A DNA stretch of 43,256 nucleotides, from contig NZ_QUZT01000060.1 in NCBI RefSeq assembly GCF_004682045.1, forward strand, positions 1 through 43,256, written 5' to 3'. Of the stretch, positions 8,072-16,812 are shown in pieces (positions within the stretch are counted from its first letter, which is position 1; the number at the start of each line of letters is the position of its first letter). The notes under the pieces are model-generated. The model was given only the letters and a program-made list of their open reading frames with translations, searched no databases and was not told the DNA's origin. The stretch is from Pseudomonas nabeulensis. GTDB taxonomy: Bacteria; Pseudomonadota; Gammaproteobacteria; Pseudomonadales; Pseudomonadaceae. Made by a program: the position numbers and the translations under genes.

Positions 8072-8175
8072 TGTGGGAGGGGGCTTGCCCCCGATAGCGG
8101 TACATCAGATACAGAAATGCTGACTGACACTCCGCCATCGGGGGCAAGTCGAATCGTCGCACCGCCCCTCCCACA
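8072..8175. repeat. REPIN with an interrupted right arm
   Basis: The left arm TGTGGGAGGGGGCTTGCC and its CCCGAT extension are intact. In the right arm the expected GGGGGCAAG-CCCCCTCCCACA is broken by 16 extra bases (8149-8164) before CCCCTCCCACA. It lies between aotP and argR. Confidence 0.9.
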
Positions 8176-8266
8176 TTGGATCTGCATCGTTTTTGAGATT
8201 TGTGTGGGTTTACGGGCTAGCATTAGCCCACCCTTCATTACCGTTCTTCGCTTCGGATAGCACTCC

Positions 8267-9247
8267 ATGACCGCGCACAAAATTGGTTTCCTGATTTGGC
8301 CCAGCACAAAAGCACTCACGCTTGCGCTGGCTGAGGAGGCCTTGCGCGTTGCCCAGCGGGTGCATCCGGAGGTGGTGTATGAACTGTCGTTCTTGCAGGC
8401 CGAGCCACCCACCGACAGCGCCTGGCAACTGCCGGGCGAACCATGGACGGGCAAGCTGGAAGGTTTCCAGAAACTGTTCCTGCTGGCGGATGAACCGCCA
8501 ACGGTCATCGCTTCCCCTCTGAGCACTGCGCTCAAGCAGTTGGTTCGCGCCGGGTGCGTGATTGGCGGTTTGTCCGCCGGTGTGTACCCGCTGGCGCAAC
8601 TCGGTCTGCTCGATGGCTACCGCGCCGCTGTGCACTGGCGTTGGCAGGATGATTTCGCCGAACGCTTCCCCAAGGTCATCGCCACCAGCCATCTGTTTGA
8701 CTGGGATCGCGACCGCCTCACCGCGTGTGGTGGCATGTCGGTACTCGACCTGCTGCTGGCGGTACTGGCCCGTGACCACGGTGCCGAACTGGCCGGGGCG
8801 GTCTCCGAAGAGCTGGTGGTGGAGCGCATCCGCGAAGGCGGCGAACGCCAGCGCATCCCGCTGCAAAACCGCCTGGGATCCAGCCATCCGAAGCTGACCC
8901 AGGCCGTTCTGTTGATGGAAGCCAATATCGAAGAACCGCTCACCACCGACGAAATCGCCCAGCACGTCTGTGTGTCACGACGACAACTCGAACGCATCTT
9001 CAAACAATACCTCAACCGCGTCCCCAGCCAGTACTACCTGGAACTGCGCCTGAACAAGGCCCGCCAGATGCTCATGCAAACCAGCAAGTCGATCATCCAG
9101 ATCGGCCTGTCGTGCGGCTTCTCCTCGGGGCCGCACTTCTCCAGCGCCTACCGTAACTTCTTCGGCGCCACCCCCCGTGAAGACCGCAATCAGCGGCGCA
9201 GCAGCAGCCCGTTCGAGCTGTCTTCGGTGCCCGCCGAGCGCGGTTGA
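8267..9247 (+). CDS. argR: AraC-family arginine-responsive regulator
   Basis: A 326-residue regulator. Residues about 1-190 form a class I glutamine amidotransferase-like (DJ-1/PfpI) sensor domain. The C-terminal ~100 residues are an AraC/XylS DNA-binding domain with two helix-turn-helix units (TTDEIAQHVCVSRRQLERIFKQ spans the first) and the family tail SIIQIGLSCGFSSGPHFSSAYRNFFG. This is the pseudomonad ArgR, unrelated to E. coli ArgR. It activates arginine uptake and AST genes and represses biosynthesis in response to arginine. It follows the aot genes as in P. aeruginosa, here with a REPIN in between. Its stop is only six bases from the stop of the convergent LRR gene, with no terminator between. 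Confidence 0.93.
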   Translation: MTAHKIGFLIWPSTKALTLALAEEALRVAQRVHPEVVYELSFLQAEPPTDSAWQLPGEPWTGKLEGFQKLFLLADEPPTVIASPLSTALKQLVRAGCVIGGLSAGVYPLAQLGLLDGYRAAVHWRWQDDFAERFPKVIATSHLFDWDRDRLTACGGMSVLDLLLAVLARDHGAELAGAVSEELVVERIREGGERQRIPLQNRLGSSHPKLTQAVLLMEANIEEPLTTDEIAQHVCVSRRQLERIFKQYLNRVPSQYYLELRLNKARQMLMQTSKSIIQIGLSCGFSSGPHFSSAYRNFFGATPREDRNQRRSSSPFELSSVPAERG

Positions 9248-9253
9248 GCCGGG

Positions 9254-12200
9254 TTATTCCTCCTCGGCGTTCGGAGTGGGTGGCTGTATCGGTTCGTTCT
9301 GTTCGTTGAGTGCGACTTCAATCACCTGAAAGTCGATGCCGGTGCGCAGGTAGTATTCCCTCAATCGAGCCAGGCTTTGCGCTGAAAGCGGGTTGCCGCG
9401 CAGATCGGAGTCTTCATGAAACGTCGGCATCATTTCGAGAATGTCGGCGGGGATCTCCTGGATGTCGTTGTGGCTGAGGTCCAGGTTTTGCAGTTCGGTG
9501 AGGTTGAACACACCGTGGGGGACGTGCTGGATGCGCGCCTGACGCAAATGCAGGGACGTCAGTTGGCTCATGCCGCTCACATCCGGAGTATTTCCCAGTG
9601 GGTTGTGGCTCATGTCCAGGAACTCTACGGAGCCAAGGTCGGATATCGAGCGTGCCGCATCGGTCGTCAGGCTGATGCCGCAGTGGGACAGCTCCAGGCT
9701 GGTCAGTTTGGGCAGGCTGAACAGTGCGGGTGGCAGTTGCCCCAACGAGCTGCGGCTTACGGACAGCGTCTGCAGCCTGGGGAAACCCTCGAGGAAGCCA
9801 TCAATGGCGGTGAGGGCGCCATCTGCTGTCAGGTCAAGCCGTGAGACGTGTTCGAGGCGCGCAGTCAGTGGCGGCAGTGCCCCCATGATCGGGGCATCGA
9901 GAATCAGGGCGTGGGTGAGTTCATCATCGAGACTCTCTTCATCTTCCGGGCTTTCCCGGCGCCAGGCTTGTTCCAGCAAGGTTTTGACGTTGCGCCGGTG
10001 CAGCTGTTGTTCGGCCTGGGCTGTTTCGTTCAGTGGGACGTCGAGCACGGGATGCCGCTGCGGCACATTGACCACCCATTGTTCGAGGTCGGTTCCCAAC
10101 TGGCGGTATTCGGCGTCGAGTTGTATCAGGTGCGGCAGAACCTCACTCATCGTGCCCGGCAGTTTGAAAATGAAGCGGTCCGCCTCCCTGGCAATCAGGC
10201 TGGGGTATAGCTGCTGTACCCGTTCGCGCAGCGGCGTGGGCGTTTGGGCATTGAAGTATTCACCGGTGCGTTGGCAATACTGCTTGATGCGTTCCAGGGT
10301 CGCATCGGACAGTGGGTTGCCGGCAATATTGAAATCAAACGTGGCGGGCGCCGGTAAGCTGAACGTGGCGTCGGGCAATTCGCGAATTGCATTGTTGCTG
10401 AGATTCACGCTCGTGCGTCGCGGGGGGGTGAGCAAGCCTTGCGGGACCTCTCGCAGTCCTGTGCCTTGCAGAGAGACCAATGTAAGGTCGGGAAGTCCAC
10501 GCAAGTCCAGAGGTCTTTCCAGTGTGTTGTGATCAAGGTTCAGGTACTGCAGGCGCGTGCGACTCTCCAGCGCTTGCTGGCTGGCGAGCGATAGCTTGAT
10601 ACCGCAACGCGACAGGCCCAAATGGGTCAGTCCCGGCAAGTCGAAGACTGTGGGCGAGATATCACCCATCACCGTGTTCTGGATGTTGAGAATATCCAGC
10701 GTCGGGAAGCTTTGGAGAAACAGGCCGAGATCAAGTGGGCGACCATCGCCCTCGATGTTGATGTAGCCGATGTGTGCAAACCTGGCGCTGAGCGTCGGTA
10801 ACTCCCCGACCAGCGCTTGTGGCACTGTCAGTACATGAATGAAGAGGGTTTCGGACGCGGTCTCGCGCCGCCACGTGCGCTCCAGTAAATGTTGCAGGGC
10901 CTTTCGCCTGGCCTGTTCCAGCGGTGACAGTCGCTCCTCCAGCGACCAATGGTCAAGCTCATGTTGCAATGTCTCCAGCTCGCCGGCCAGGCGCGCCAGT
11001 TCGCGTTTGCCGGCTTCGATATCGCCCGGCAGCGAAAAAATGATCCGGTTCAGTTCATCGTTGCTCAGTGATGGGTACAGTCTTTGCGCGTCTCGTTGAT
11101 CCACCTCTGGGGCTTCGATTTCCCAATGGCTGCCATGGGTCTGAAAGTAGCGTTTTACGTGTTCCAGGGTCTCGCGTGACAGCGGGTTGCCGGAAAGGTC
11201 AAAGCGATGGCTGGCTGCTGATGACATCTCGAACAAGGCCTCGGGCAACTCGCGAATGCGGTTGTCACTCAAGAACACGGTTTCAAGTTCGGTGAGGGTC
11301 AGTACGCCACGTGGTAGGCGGTCGATGCCGGTGCTGGACAGGTCCAGGTCCAGCAGGTCGCTCATTGACGCGATATCGGGCACCAACCCCAGAGGGTTGC
11401 GATGCAGGTTCAGGCCGCGCAGGCGATGCATTGACGCCAGCTGCGCGTTGCTCGTGGGGTTCAGGGTGATGTGGCAGTTGTCCAGGTTCAGTGTGTTCAG
11501 GTTAGGCAGGGTATGAAGGGTGTCAGGTAGTTCGCCAAGGTGAATATCTCTGATCTCCAGGTGGCGCACGTGGCGAAACAACGGCAGCAACGCTTCGGTG
11601 CCTTGCGTACCATCATTGCCAACCACGCCCAGCAGACTCACGTGGTCGAAGTTTGCGTTCAGGCGTGGCAACTCTCCCAGGATCGGAAGGTCGAGCCGCA
11701 ACGTATAACCGTTGCGGTCAGGCTCTTCAAAATAGTCATCAATGTCTGTTTCGCGACGCCAGCACCGTTGAATTTGATCCGCAATCAGTGCGCGATTCTG
11801 ACGGTCATATTGGCGTTGTCGGGGACGTAGCAGCGTTTGCGTGGTTGGATGATGTGTGGGCGTATCGCGTTGCCAGCCGTACAGGTCCAGTGCCAGTTGT
11901 CGATATTCGTCGTCCAATGCCGTGAGTCGGGCATCGGCACCTCCAGGATGATGGGCCAAACTGTCAACAAAAGCCTGGGCTTGCGGGTCGGACAAGCGCG
12001 GGTAGAGCGCTCGCGCCCGCTGTAGCAGGGTCTGCGGTGGACCGGCGTTCGCCGCTTCGACGGGGTAGCCGCTGTCACTGCCGAGCAGGCGCAGGGTCTC
12101 GATAGGCGGTGGGTCGCTGTCGTCGGGCTTGAGCAGGGTACGCAGTTCATCGCGGGGCAGTGGGCGCTGACGCAGGCGGTGGCGCAATTCGGCAGTTTGA

Positions 12201-15118
12201 TGAATTTCGATGTGCAATGCTTCACGCTGGGCATCGGGGAGGGCGTGCAGCACTGCCGTGTACAGATCGGTTTCGCCGTGTAGCGGGCCCTTGGCGTCAT
12301 GGGGCACATAGCGGCCTTGTTCGGTGCGTACCAGCAGGCGTCGAATCGGCGCAGTGTCAGGGCCTATGCTGTTCCAAAGGTCGCCCTCTTTATTCAAGTG
12401 GCGCGCCTCAAGGTGTATCTGGTCCGACCAGCCAGGTTGCAGCCTCAGCGAATTGAGGGCCAGGCGGTCGGTGTCAAGGTTGTGCATCGCCTCAAGATGC
12501 TGGCCTTCATAGGCACGGTTGACGCGCAATTCATCCATGACGCTGTGGGCCAGTTGGCCCAAGTGCTCGGGTGTCTGGCGCAGGTCCAGCGCTTGCAGGT
12601 CGGCGCCGCTGGCTTGAAGCAAAAGGCTGTCGGCGATACTCGCCGGAAGGCCTGGCGCGATGTGTTGCACCTGCCGGGTGAGTGGTTCGCGAGCGTATTG
12701 CAGTGGGGCGTAGCGCGAATCGAACAGCGCACCTCGTTGGCTTTCAGCGATGTCCGCGAGCTTTTTACGCAGGTTGCGTGTGCGAGCTTCCAGGCTCAGT
12801 TGCGGGTCGCTGGCGCGCTCGCCGAACTGCGCGGTGATTTCGTCAGGACTCAAGGCGCTGAGGACAGTTTTGAGCAGGTCGCCATTTTTCAGTTGGTCTT
12901 CGTGGATGCGCACGCTGGGCTTTTCGGGGGCACCAAAGGACCAGGTAACCTGGCCGCGCTCGTTGAAAAACGCCAAGGCTTTTGTCTTGGGCCAGTAACC
13001 GTAACTGGTCAGCAGTTGCAGTTGGTCCTGTGGGTCGATGGCGTGATACACGGCGGGGTCGTCGCTGCGCAGGTTGTCGATCAACTGCTGAAGGTCACGG
13101 TCGATCTTCAGGCGTGCCAAGGTGTCACCGAGCAACGGCGGGGTCGGTTCGCTGTTGACGTGCATTCTGCGCAGCGCGCCTTCCGTTACGCCGCTGATGC
13201 CCAGGGCCAGCTCGCGGTCGTCGGCGCCTAACCCCTGCACCGTGTGACCCAGCCGTTCCAGCAGCTTTGAGCGATCCCACTGCTGGGGGGACTCGAGCTC
13301 CGTGTGCCAGGCGCCCGTGCCGTTATGGCGTACCTCGGGCTTGTAGGCGTCGGGGCGAGTGGGGTGTTTGATACGGTAGTGCCGACTGTCGAGCGGTTTT
13401 TCCACTGCGTAGAGTTTGCCGTCCAGCGGCAACATCGTCTCGCCGTTGACCGCGTGCAAACCCTGTTCATTGAAGCCCAGGCGTGGTGACGCGGCATAGG
13501 GTTGCTGGTAGGGCCCCAGATCAGGCTTCCAGTAGCGGCGGTTTCTGTTCGCCAATTTCACCGGTTTGAAGCGATCGATAAAGGCCAGTACGTCCTTGGG
13601 CAAGACTTTGCGCAGTTCGGTCACACCAATGGTGGCGCCTACGGCAAAAGCGCCCAACTGCACGCCCGCCTCGACTACCCCGGCAAAGTGGCCGAACGCT
13701 TCCAGGCCTTCGCCTTCTGCCCAGTCGATGACGCCTTCGAAGACTTCATCCAGCAGTTGATACGCCATATAACCCAGCATCAATTCGCCAAGCCCAGGCA
13801 CAAACGGCGCCGCCACCTGCACAACAGCATTGAGGATCGCCAAGGCCACGTTGACAAATGAGTCCCACAGCGCCCAGCGCGCCGCGCTGTCGGCATTGGC
13901 GGTGGACACCGCGAGGGTGCGGGCGTCGTTCAGTAGTTTGTTGAGTTTTTGCTGATACAGGTGTTGCCACGGATTGCCGGTCATCGGGCTGGCAACGAAC
14001 TGCAGTTTGGGGTCACTGGTGGGCTCCTTGCGCCAGGGTGCCAGGCCGCTTCCCGGTTCAGGCGGGTGGAAGGTTATTTTCGCCAGGCGCTGGCTCAAAC
14101 CGGCAAAGAACGTGCCGCGCCGGTCGTGGTCGACAAAGCGGCTGAAAAACACCTGGTAACCCTCGTCTCGCAACTGGCGTACCAACTCTTGCTTGAACGC
14201 CAGGGGCGAGGCGTATTGCTTGATCGGGTGGGCAGGGTCATCCGGTATATAGGCCACCAGACGTTGGGCGTCGCGTGAAGTTTCAAGGTTAGGGGCAAAC
14301 AGCAGGATGCCGGTGAGCGGGGCGTCCATCAGGCTCAGCCTGTGGCACAGCAAGGGGGCCCCATCGAGCGTCACGTTGTGCTCGTCTTTTATCAAGGCTT
14401 CAATCCGTCGGCGCACGCCTTCGTCGATGTCGCCGGTGATCGTCGCCAGCTGCAGCGAGGCCCGCAACTGGGCTTTCTGGCTGGCATCGACCTTATGCTG
14501 CAATACGGCAGCGGACACCGGCTCGTCCATGCCCAATTGCGTGCGCAGGTACGCGGCATAGCGGGCGCCGATGTCCAGCTCACGGCAGAGGCGGGTGAAG
14601 GCGGTGATGGAGATTACCTGGCGAATGGCTGGCAACGTATCGAACTGGCCAGCGCTATCTGGTTGGCTAATGTAGGTGGATGCCGGCTCGAAGGCGTTGT
14701 CTTGGGTTTCGCTGTAGTCGAAGTTATGCAGGGCTGCGTCGAGCAGGGAGACGGTCCAGGTACGTGCGCCACCGGTGCGGATTGAAAACCACGTTGCGGT
14801 TTGCGGGATATAGAGACGCAGGTAGACGGATGCGCTGTTCAGGTCGAGGCTGAAGCGGTTGAGTAGCGCGTCCTCAAGGATCGGTTTGGCAAAGGTCTTG
14901 GCGTCTTGCAGTTTTTCCAGGGTGCCATCGACGCGGTTCTGCGCTTGCCAGTGGGCGGCGTTCAGTTGATGCAGTTCGGTGCGTTGGGCTGCGGTGCCTG
15001 CCAGCACCCGTGGCGCAGTGTGTTTGAGGGCTTCACGCTTGCCGGGGCTGGCCTGGCCCAGCCAGCGTGGCACGGCGGTGGTAAGGGGGTAGTAGTGGTG
15101 GTCGGGGTGTCTGCCCAT
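9254..15118 (-). CDS. Giant leucine-rich-repeat protein, DUF6543/dermonecrotic-toxin-like N-terminus, no NEL domain
   Basis: A 1954-residue protein. Residues ~1-400 resemble the N-terminal region of Pseudomonas proteins annotated as dermonecrotic toxin-like/DUF6543. Residues ~413-520 form a hydrophobic helical stretch (NVALAILNAVVQVAAPFVPG). Residues ~520-1030 are unassigned. Then come three modules starting at about 1035, 1344 and 1634, each with a LYPxL header, a charged helical section containing WRRE, and about eight LRRs ending in GNPLS and a closing helix. Family members often end in an NEL-type E3 ubiquitin ligase domain. Here only ~25 acidic/proline-rich residues follow the third module, so no catalytic cysteine domain is present. 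There is no signal peptide. The start at 15118 has a weak GAG ribosome-binding site. It sits alone between argR and aruC. A secreted effector or contact-toxin-like role is inference. Confidence 0.85.
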   Translation of the reverse strand: MGRHPDHHYYPLTTAVPRWLGQASPGKREALKHTAPRVLAGTAAQRTELHQLNAAHWQAQNRVDGTLEKLQDAKTFAKPILEDALLNRFSLDLNSASVYLRLYIPQTATWFSIRTGGARTWTVSLLDAALHNFDYSETQDNAFEPASTYISQPDSAGQFDTLPAIRQVISITAFTRLCRELDIGARYAAYLRTQLGMDEPVSAAVLQHKVDASQKAQLRASLQLATITGDIDEGVRRRIEALIKDEHNVTLDGAPLLCHRLSLMDAPLTGILLFAPNLETSRDAQRLVAYIPDDPAHPIKQYASPLAFKQELVRQLRDEGYQVFFSRFVDHDRRGTFFAGLSQRLAKITFHPPEPGSGLAPWRKEPTSDPKLQFVASPMTGNPWQHLYQQKLNKLLNDARTLAVSTANADSAARWALWDSFVNVALAILNAVVQVAAPFVPGLGELMLGYMAYQLLDEVFEGVIDWAEGEGLEAFGHFAGVVEAGVQLGAFAVGATIGVTELRKVLPKDVLAFIDRFKPVKLANRNRRYWKPDLGPYQQPYAASPRLGFNEQGLHAVNGETMLPLDGKLYAVEKPLDSRHYRIKHPTRPDAYKPEVRHNGTGAWHTELESPQQWDRSKLLERLGHTVQGLGADDRELALGISGVTEGALRRMHVNSEPTPPLLGDTLARLKIDRDLQQLIDNLRSDDPAVYHAIDPQDQLQLLTSYGYWPKTKALAFFNERGQVTWSFGAPEKPSVRIHEDQLKNGDLLKTVLSALSPDEITAQFGERASDPQLSLEARTRNLRKKLADIAESQRGALFDSRYAPLQYAREPLTRQVQHIAPGLPASIADSLLLQASGADLQALDLRQTPEHLGQLAHSVMDELRVNRAYEGQHLEAMHNLDTDRLALNSLRLQPGWSDQIHLEARHLNKEGDLWNSIGPDTAPIRRLLVRTEQGRYVPHDAKGPLHGETDLYTAVLHALPDAQREALHIEIHQTAELRHRLRQRPLPRDELRTLLKPDDSDPPPIETLRLLGSDSGYPVEAANAGPPQTLLQRARALYPRLSDPQAQAFVDSLAHHPGGADARLTALDDEYRQLALDLYGWQRDTPTHHPTTQTLLRPRQRQYDRQNRALIADQIQRCWRRETDIDDYFEEPDRNGYTLRLDLPILGELPRLNANFDHVSLLGVVGNDGTQGTEALLPLFRHVRHLEIRDIHLGELPDTLHTLPNLNTLNLDNCHITLNPTSNAQLASMHRLRGLNLHRNPLGLVPDIASMSDLLDLDLSSTGIDRLPRGVLTLTELETVFLSDNRIRELPEALFEMSSAASHRFDLSGNPLSRETLEHVKRYFQTHGSHWEIEAPEVDQRDAQRLYPSLSNDELNRIIFSLPGDIEAGKRELARLAGELETLQHELDHWSLEERLSPLEQARRKALQHLLERTWRRETASETLFIHVLTVPQALVGELPTLSARFAHIGYINIEGDGRPLDLGLFLQSFPTLDILNIQNTVMGDISPTVFDLPGLTHLGLSRCGIKLSLASQQALESRTRLQYLNLDHNTLERPLDLRGLPDLTLVSLQGTGLREVPQGLLTPPRRTSVNLSNNAIRELPDATFSLPAPATFDFNIAGNPLSDATLERIKQYCQRTGEYFNAQTPTPLRERVQQLYPSLIAREADRFIFKLPGTMSEVLPHLIQLDAEYRQLGTDLEQWVVNVPQRHPVLDVPLNETAQAEQQLHRRNVKTLLEQAWRRESPEDEESLDDELTHALILDAPIMGALPPLTARLEHVSRLDLTADGALTAIDGFLEGFPRLQTLSVSRSSLGQLPPALFSLPKLTSLELSHCGISLTTDAARSISDLGSVEFLDMSHNPLGNTPDVSGMSQLTSLHLRQARIQHVPHGVFNLTELQNLDLSHNDIQEIPADILEMMPTFHEDSDLRGNPLSAQSLARLREYYLRTGIDFQVIEVALNEQNEPIQPPTPNAEEE
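9330..12016 (-). repeat. Three tandem ~900-bp LRR modules inside the giant gene
   Basis: Module starts are at 12016 (ARALYPRLS), 11089 (AQRLYPSLS) and 10219 (VQQLYPSLI), so spacing is 927 and 870 bases. Each module repeats the same order: LYP header, coiled segment, WRRE, LP(x)L(x)ARF(x)H, LRRs with SxCGI and ELPxAxF, GNPLS, and an RTG-type closing helix. The copies are clearly related in protein sequence but diverged in DNA, so this is an old duplication. Confidence 0.8.
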
Positions 15119-15219
15119 GAGGCTTATCTCGGAAATTCGGAAAGAACCTCAGTAGATCAAGTGGCGCACCGTGGGAGAGGCTAGATAGTTAGGGCGTTTG
15201 ACCCTGCCGCAAACCCTTT

Positions 15220-15237
15220 GCGCAGTTTAAACTGCGC
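15220..15237. promoter_or_regulatory. Perfect 18-bp palindrome between the LRR gene and aruC
   Basis: GCGCAGTTTAAACTGCGC is its own reverse complement. It lies 102 bases upstream of the LRR gene start and 16 bases before the first ArgR half-site of aruC. A dimeric regulator operator is a reasonable reading; it could serve either divergent gene. Confidence 0.5.
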
Positions 15238-15252
15238 CATTGCGACGGTAAT

Positions 15253-15268
15253 TGTCGCATTGGCGTAA
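15253..15268 (+). promoter_or_regulatory. ArgR half-site upstream of aruC (distal)
   Basis: TGTCGC-N8-AA exactly matches the P. aeruginosa ArgR half-site consensus, 145 bases before the aruC start. ArgR activation of the aru genes is established in P. aeruginosa. Confidence 0.65.
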
Positions 15269-15303
15269 ACCCGCCAAGATCGTGGGTTTGCGCTATAAGA
15301 AGT

Positions 15304-15319
15304 TGTCGCTTGGCGACAA
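15304..15319 (+). promoter_or_regulatory. ArgR half-site upstream of aruC (proximal)
   Basis: This is a second exact TGTCGC-N8-AA match, 51 bases downstream of the first and 94 bases before the aruC start. The 51-base spacing is longer than one direct-repeat operator (21 bases), so each may pair with a weaker neighbouring half-site. Confidence 0.65.
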
Positions 15320-15397
15320 GGCTGCACTGAAAACTGTCCTTACAATCCCTGCATCGCCCGCCATGTCCAGGCAGGCGTTCCTCTTCAGGAGACTCCG

Positions 15398-16618
15398 ATG
15401 TCCGTTGAGCAAGCCCCGGTGCAACGTGCCGATTTCGACCAGGTCATGGTGCCTAACTACGCACCGGCCGCATTCATTCCCGTACGTGGCGAAGGCTCGC
15501 GCGTGTGGGACCAGGCGGGTCGTGAGCTGATCGACTTTGCCGGCGGCATCGCGGTCAACGTTTTGGGCCACGCCCACCCGGCGCTGGTCGGTGCACTGAC
15601 CGAACAGGCCAACAAGCTGTGGCATGTCTCCAACGTCTTCACCAATGAGCCGGCCCTGCGCCTGGCTCATAAGCTGATCGACGCCACCTTTGCCGAGCGC
15701 GTGTTCTTCTGCAACTCCGGCGCCGAGGCCAACGAGGCTGCGTTCAAGCTGGCCCGTCGCGTCGCGTTCGACCGTTTCGGTGATGAGAAATACGAAATCA
15801 TCGCCGCGCTGAACAGCTTCCATGGCCGTACCCTGTTTACCGTCAACGTCGGTGGCCAGTCCAAGTACTCCGATGGCTTCGGTCCTAAAATCACCGGCAT
15901 CACCCACGTTCCCTATAACGACCTGGCTGCGTTGAAAGCCGCCGTGTCGGACAAGACCTGCGCGGTTGTATTGGAGCCGATCCAGGGCGAAGGCGGCGTG
16001 CTGCCGGCCGAGCTGGCCTACCTGCAAGGTGCCCGTGAACTGTGCGACGCGAACAACGCGCTGCTGGTGTTCGACGAAGTGCAAACCGGCATGGGCCGCA
16101 CCGGCCACCTGTTCGCCTACCAGCACTACGGCGTCACGCCGGACATCCTCACCAGCGCCAAGAGCCTGGGCGGCGGCTTCCCGATTGCAGCGATGCTCAC
16201 CACCGAAGCGCTGGCCAAGCACCTGGTGGTCGGCACCCACGGCACCACCTACGGCGGCAACCCGCTGGCATGCGCGGTGGCCGAAGCGGTGATCGACGTG
16301 ATCAACACCCCAGAAGTGCTGGCCGGTGTGAACGCCAGGCACGACCTGTTCAAGGCGCGCCTGGAACAGATCGGCAAGCAGTACGGCATCTTCACCGAGG
16401 TGCGCGGCATGGGCCTGTTGATCGGTTGCGTGCTGAGCGATGCGTTCAAGGGCAAGGCCAAGGACGTGTTTAACGCGGCCGAAAAAGAAAACCTGATGAT
16501 CCTGCAAGCCGGCCCGGATGTGGTGCGCTTTGCGCCGAGCCTGGTGGTGGACGAGGCGGATATCACTGAAGGTCTGGATCGTTTTGAACGTGCTGTGAAA
16601 AGCCTGACACAAGCCTGA
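15398..16618 (+). CDS. aruC: Succinylornithine transaminase / acetylornithine aminotransferase
   Basis: A 406-residue class III PLP-dependent aminotransferase. The PLP lysine is Lys255 in SAKSLGGG; the cofactor-binding NSGAEANEAA is near residues 106-115 and VFDEVQTGMGRTG near 222-234. In pseudomonads this enzyme converts N2-succinylornithine to succinylglutamate semialdehyde in the AST pathway and can also serve arginine biosynthesis. The start at 15398 follows AGGAG with good spacing. It leads the AST gene group and has two ArgR half-sites upstream. A REPIN separates it from aruF. Confidence 0.94.
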   Translation: MSVEQAPVQRADFDQVMVPNYAPAAFIPVRGEGSRVWDQAGRELIDFAGGIAVNVLGHAHPALVGALTEQANKLWHVSNVFTNEPALRLAHKLIDATFAERVFFCNSGAEANEAAFKLARRVAFDRFGDEKYEIIAALNSFHGRTLFTVNVGGQSKYSDGFGPKITGITHVPYNDLAALKAAVSDKTCAVVLEPIQGEGGVLPAELAYLQGARELCDANNALLVFDEVQTGMGRTGHLFAYQHYGVTPDILTSAKSLGGGFPIAAMLTTEALAKHLVVGTHGTTYGGNPLACAVAEAVIDVINTPEVLAGVNARHDLFKARLEQIGKQYGIFTEVRGMGLLIGCVLSDAFKGKAKDVFNAAEKENLMILQAGPDVVRFAPSLVVDEADITEGLDRFERAVKSLTQA

Positions 16619-16649
16619 TACACATTTGTCTGCCTGACTGGGTCAAAAA

Positions 16650-16740
16650 TGTGGGAGGGGGGCTTGCCCCCGATAGCGGTGGATCAGTCACCTGATTTAT
16701 CTACTGACAGACTGCTATCGGGGGCAAGCCCCCTCCCACA
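16650..16740. repeat. REPIN between aruC and aruF
   Basis: An inverted pair of group I REP arms, the left with one extra G (six instead of five). The spacer is almost identical to that of the REPIN at 20376-20465. Confidence 0.95.
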
Positions 16741-16812
16741 TTAAGAACAGTGTTGTTCCTGATCCTTCCGGTCATTTTTTCCTATGAAGTTTTCGAGTTA
16801 AGGAGTGACACC

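Noticed and set aside
15293..16612. 439-codon frame antisense to aruC
   Set aside because: Shadow of a clear aminotransferase; no independent evidence.
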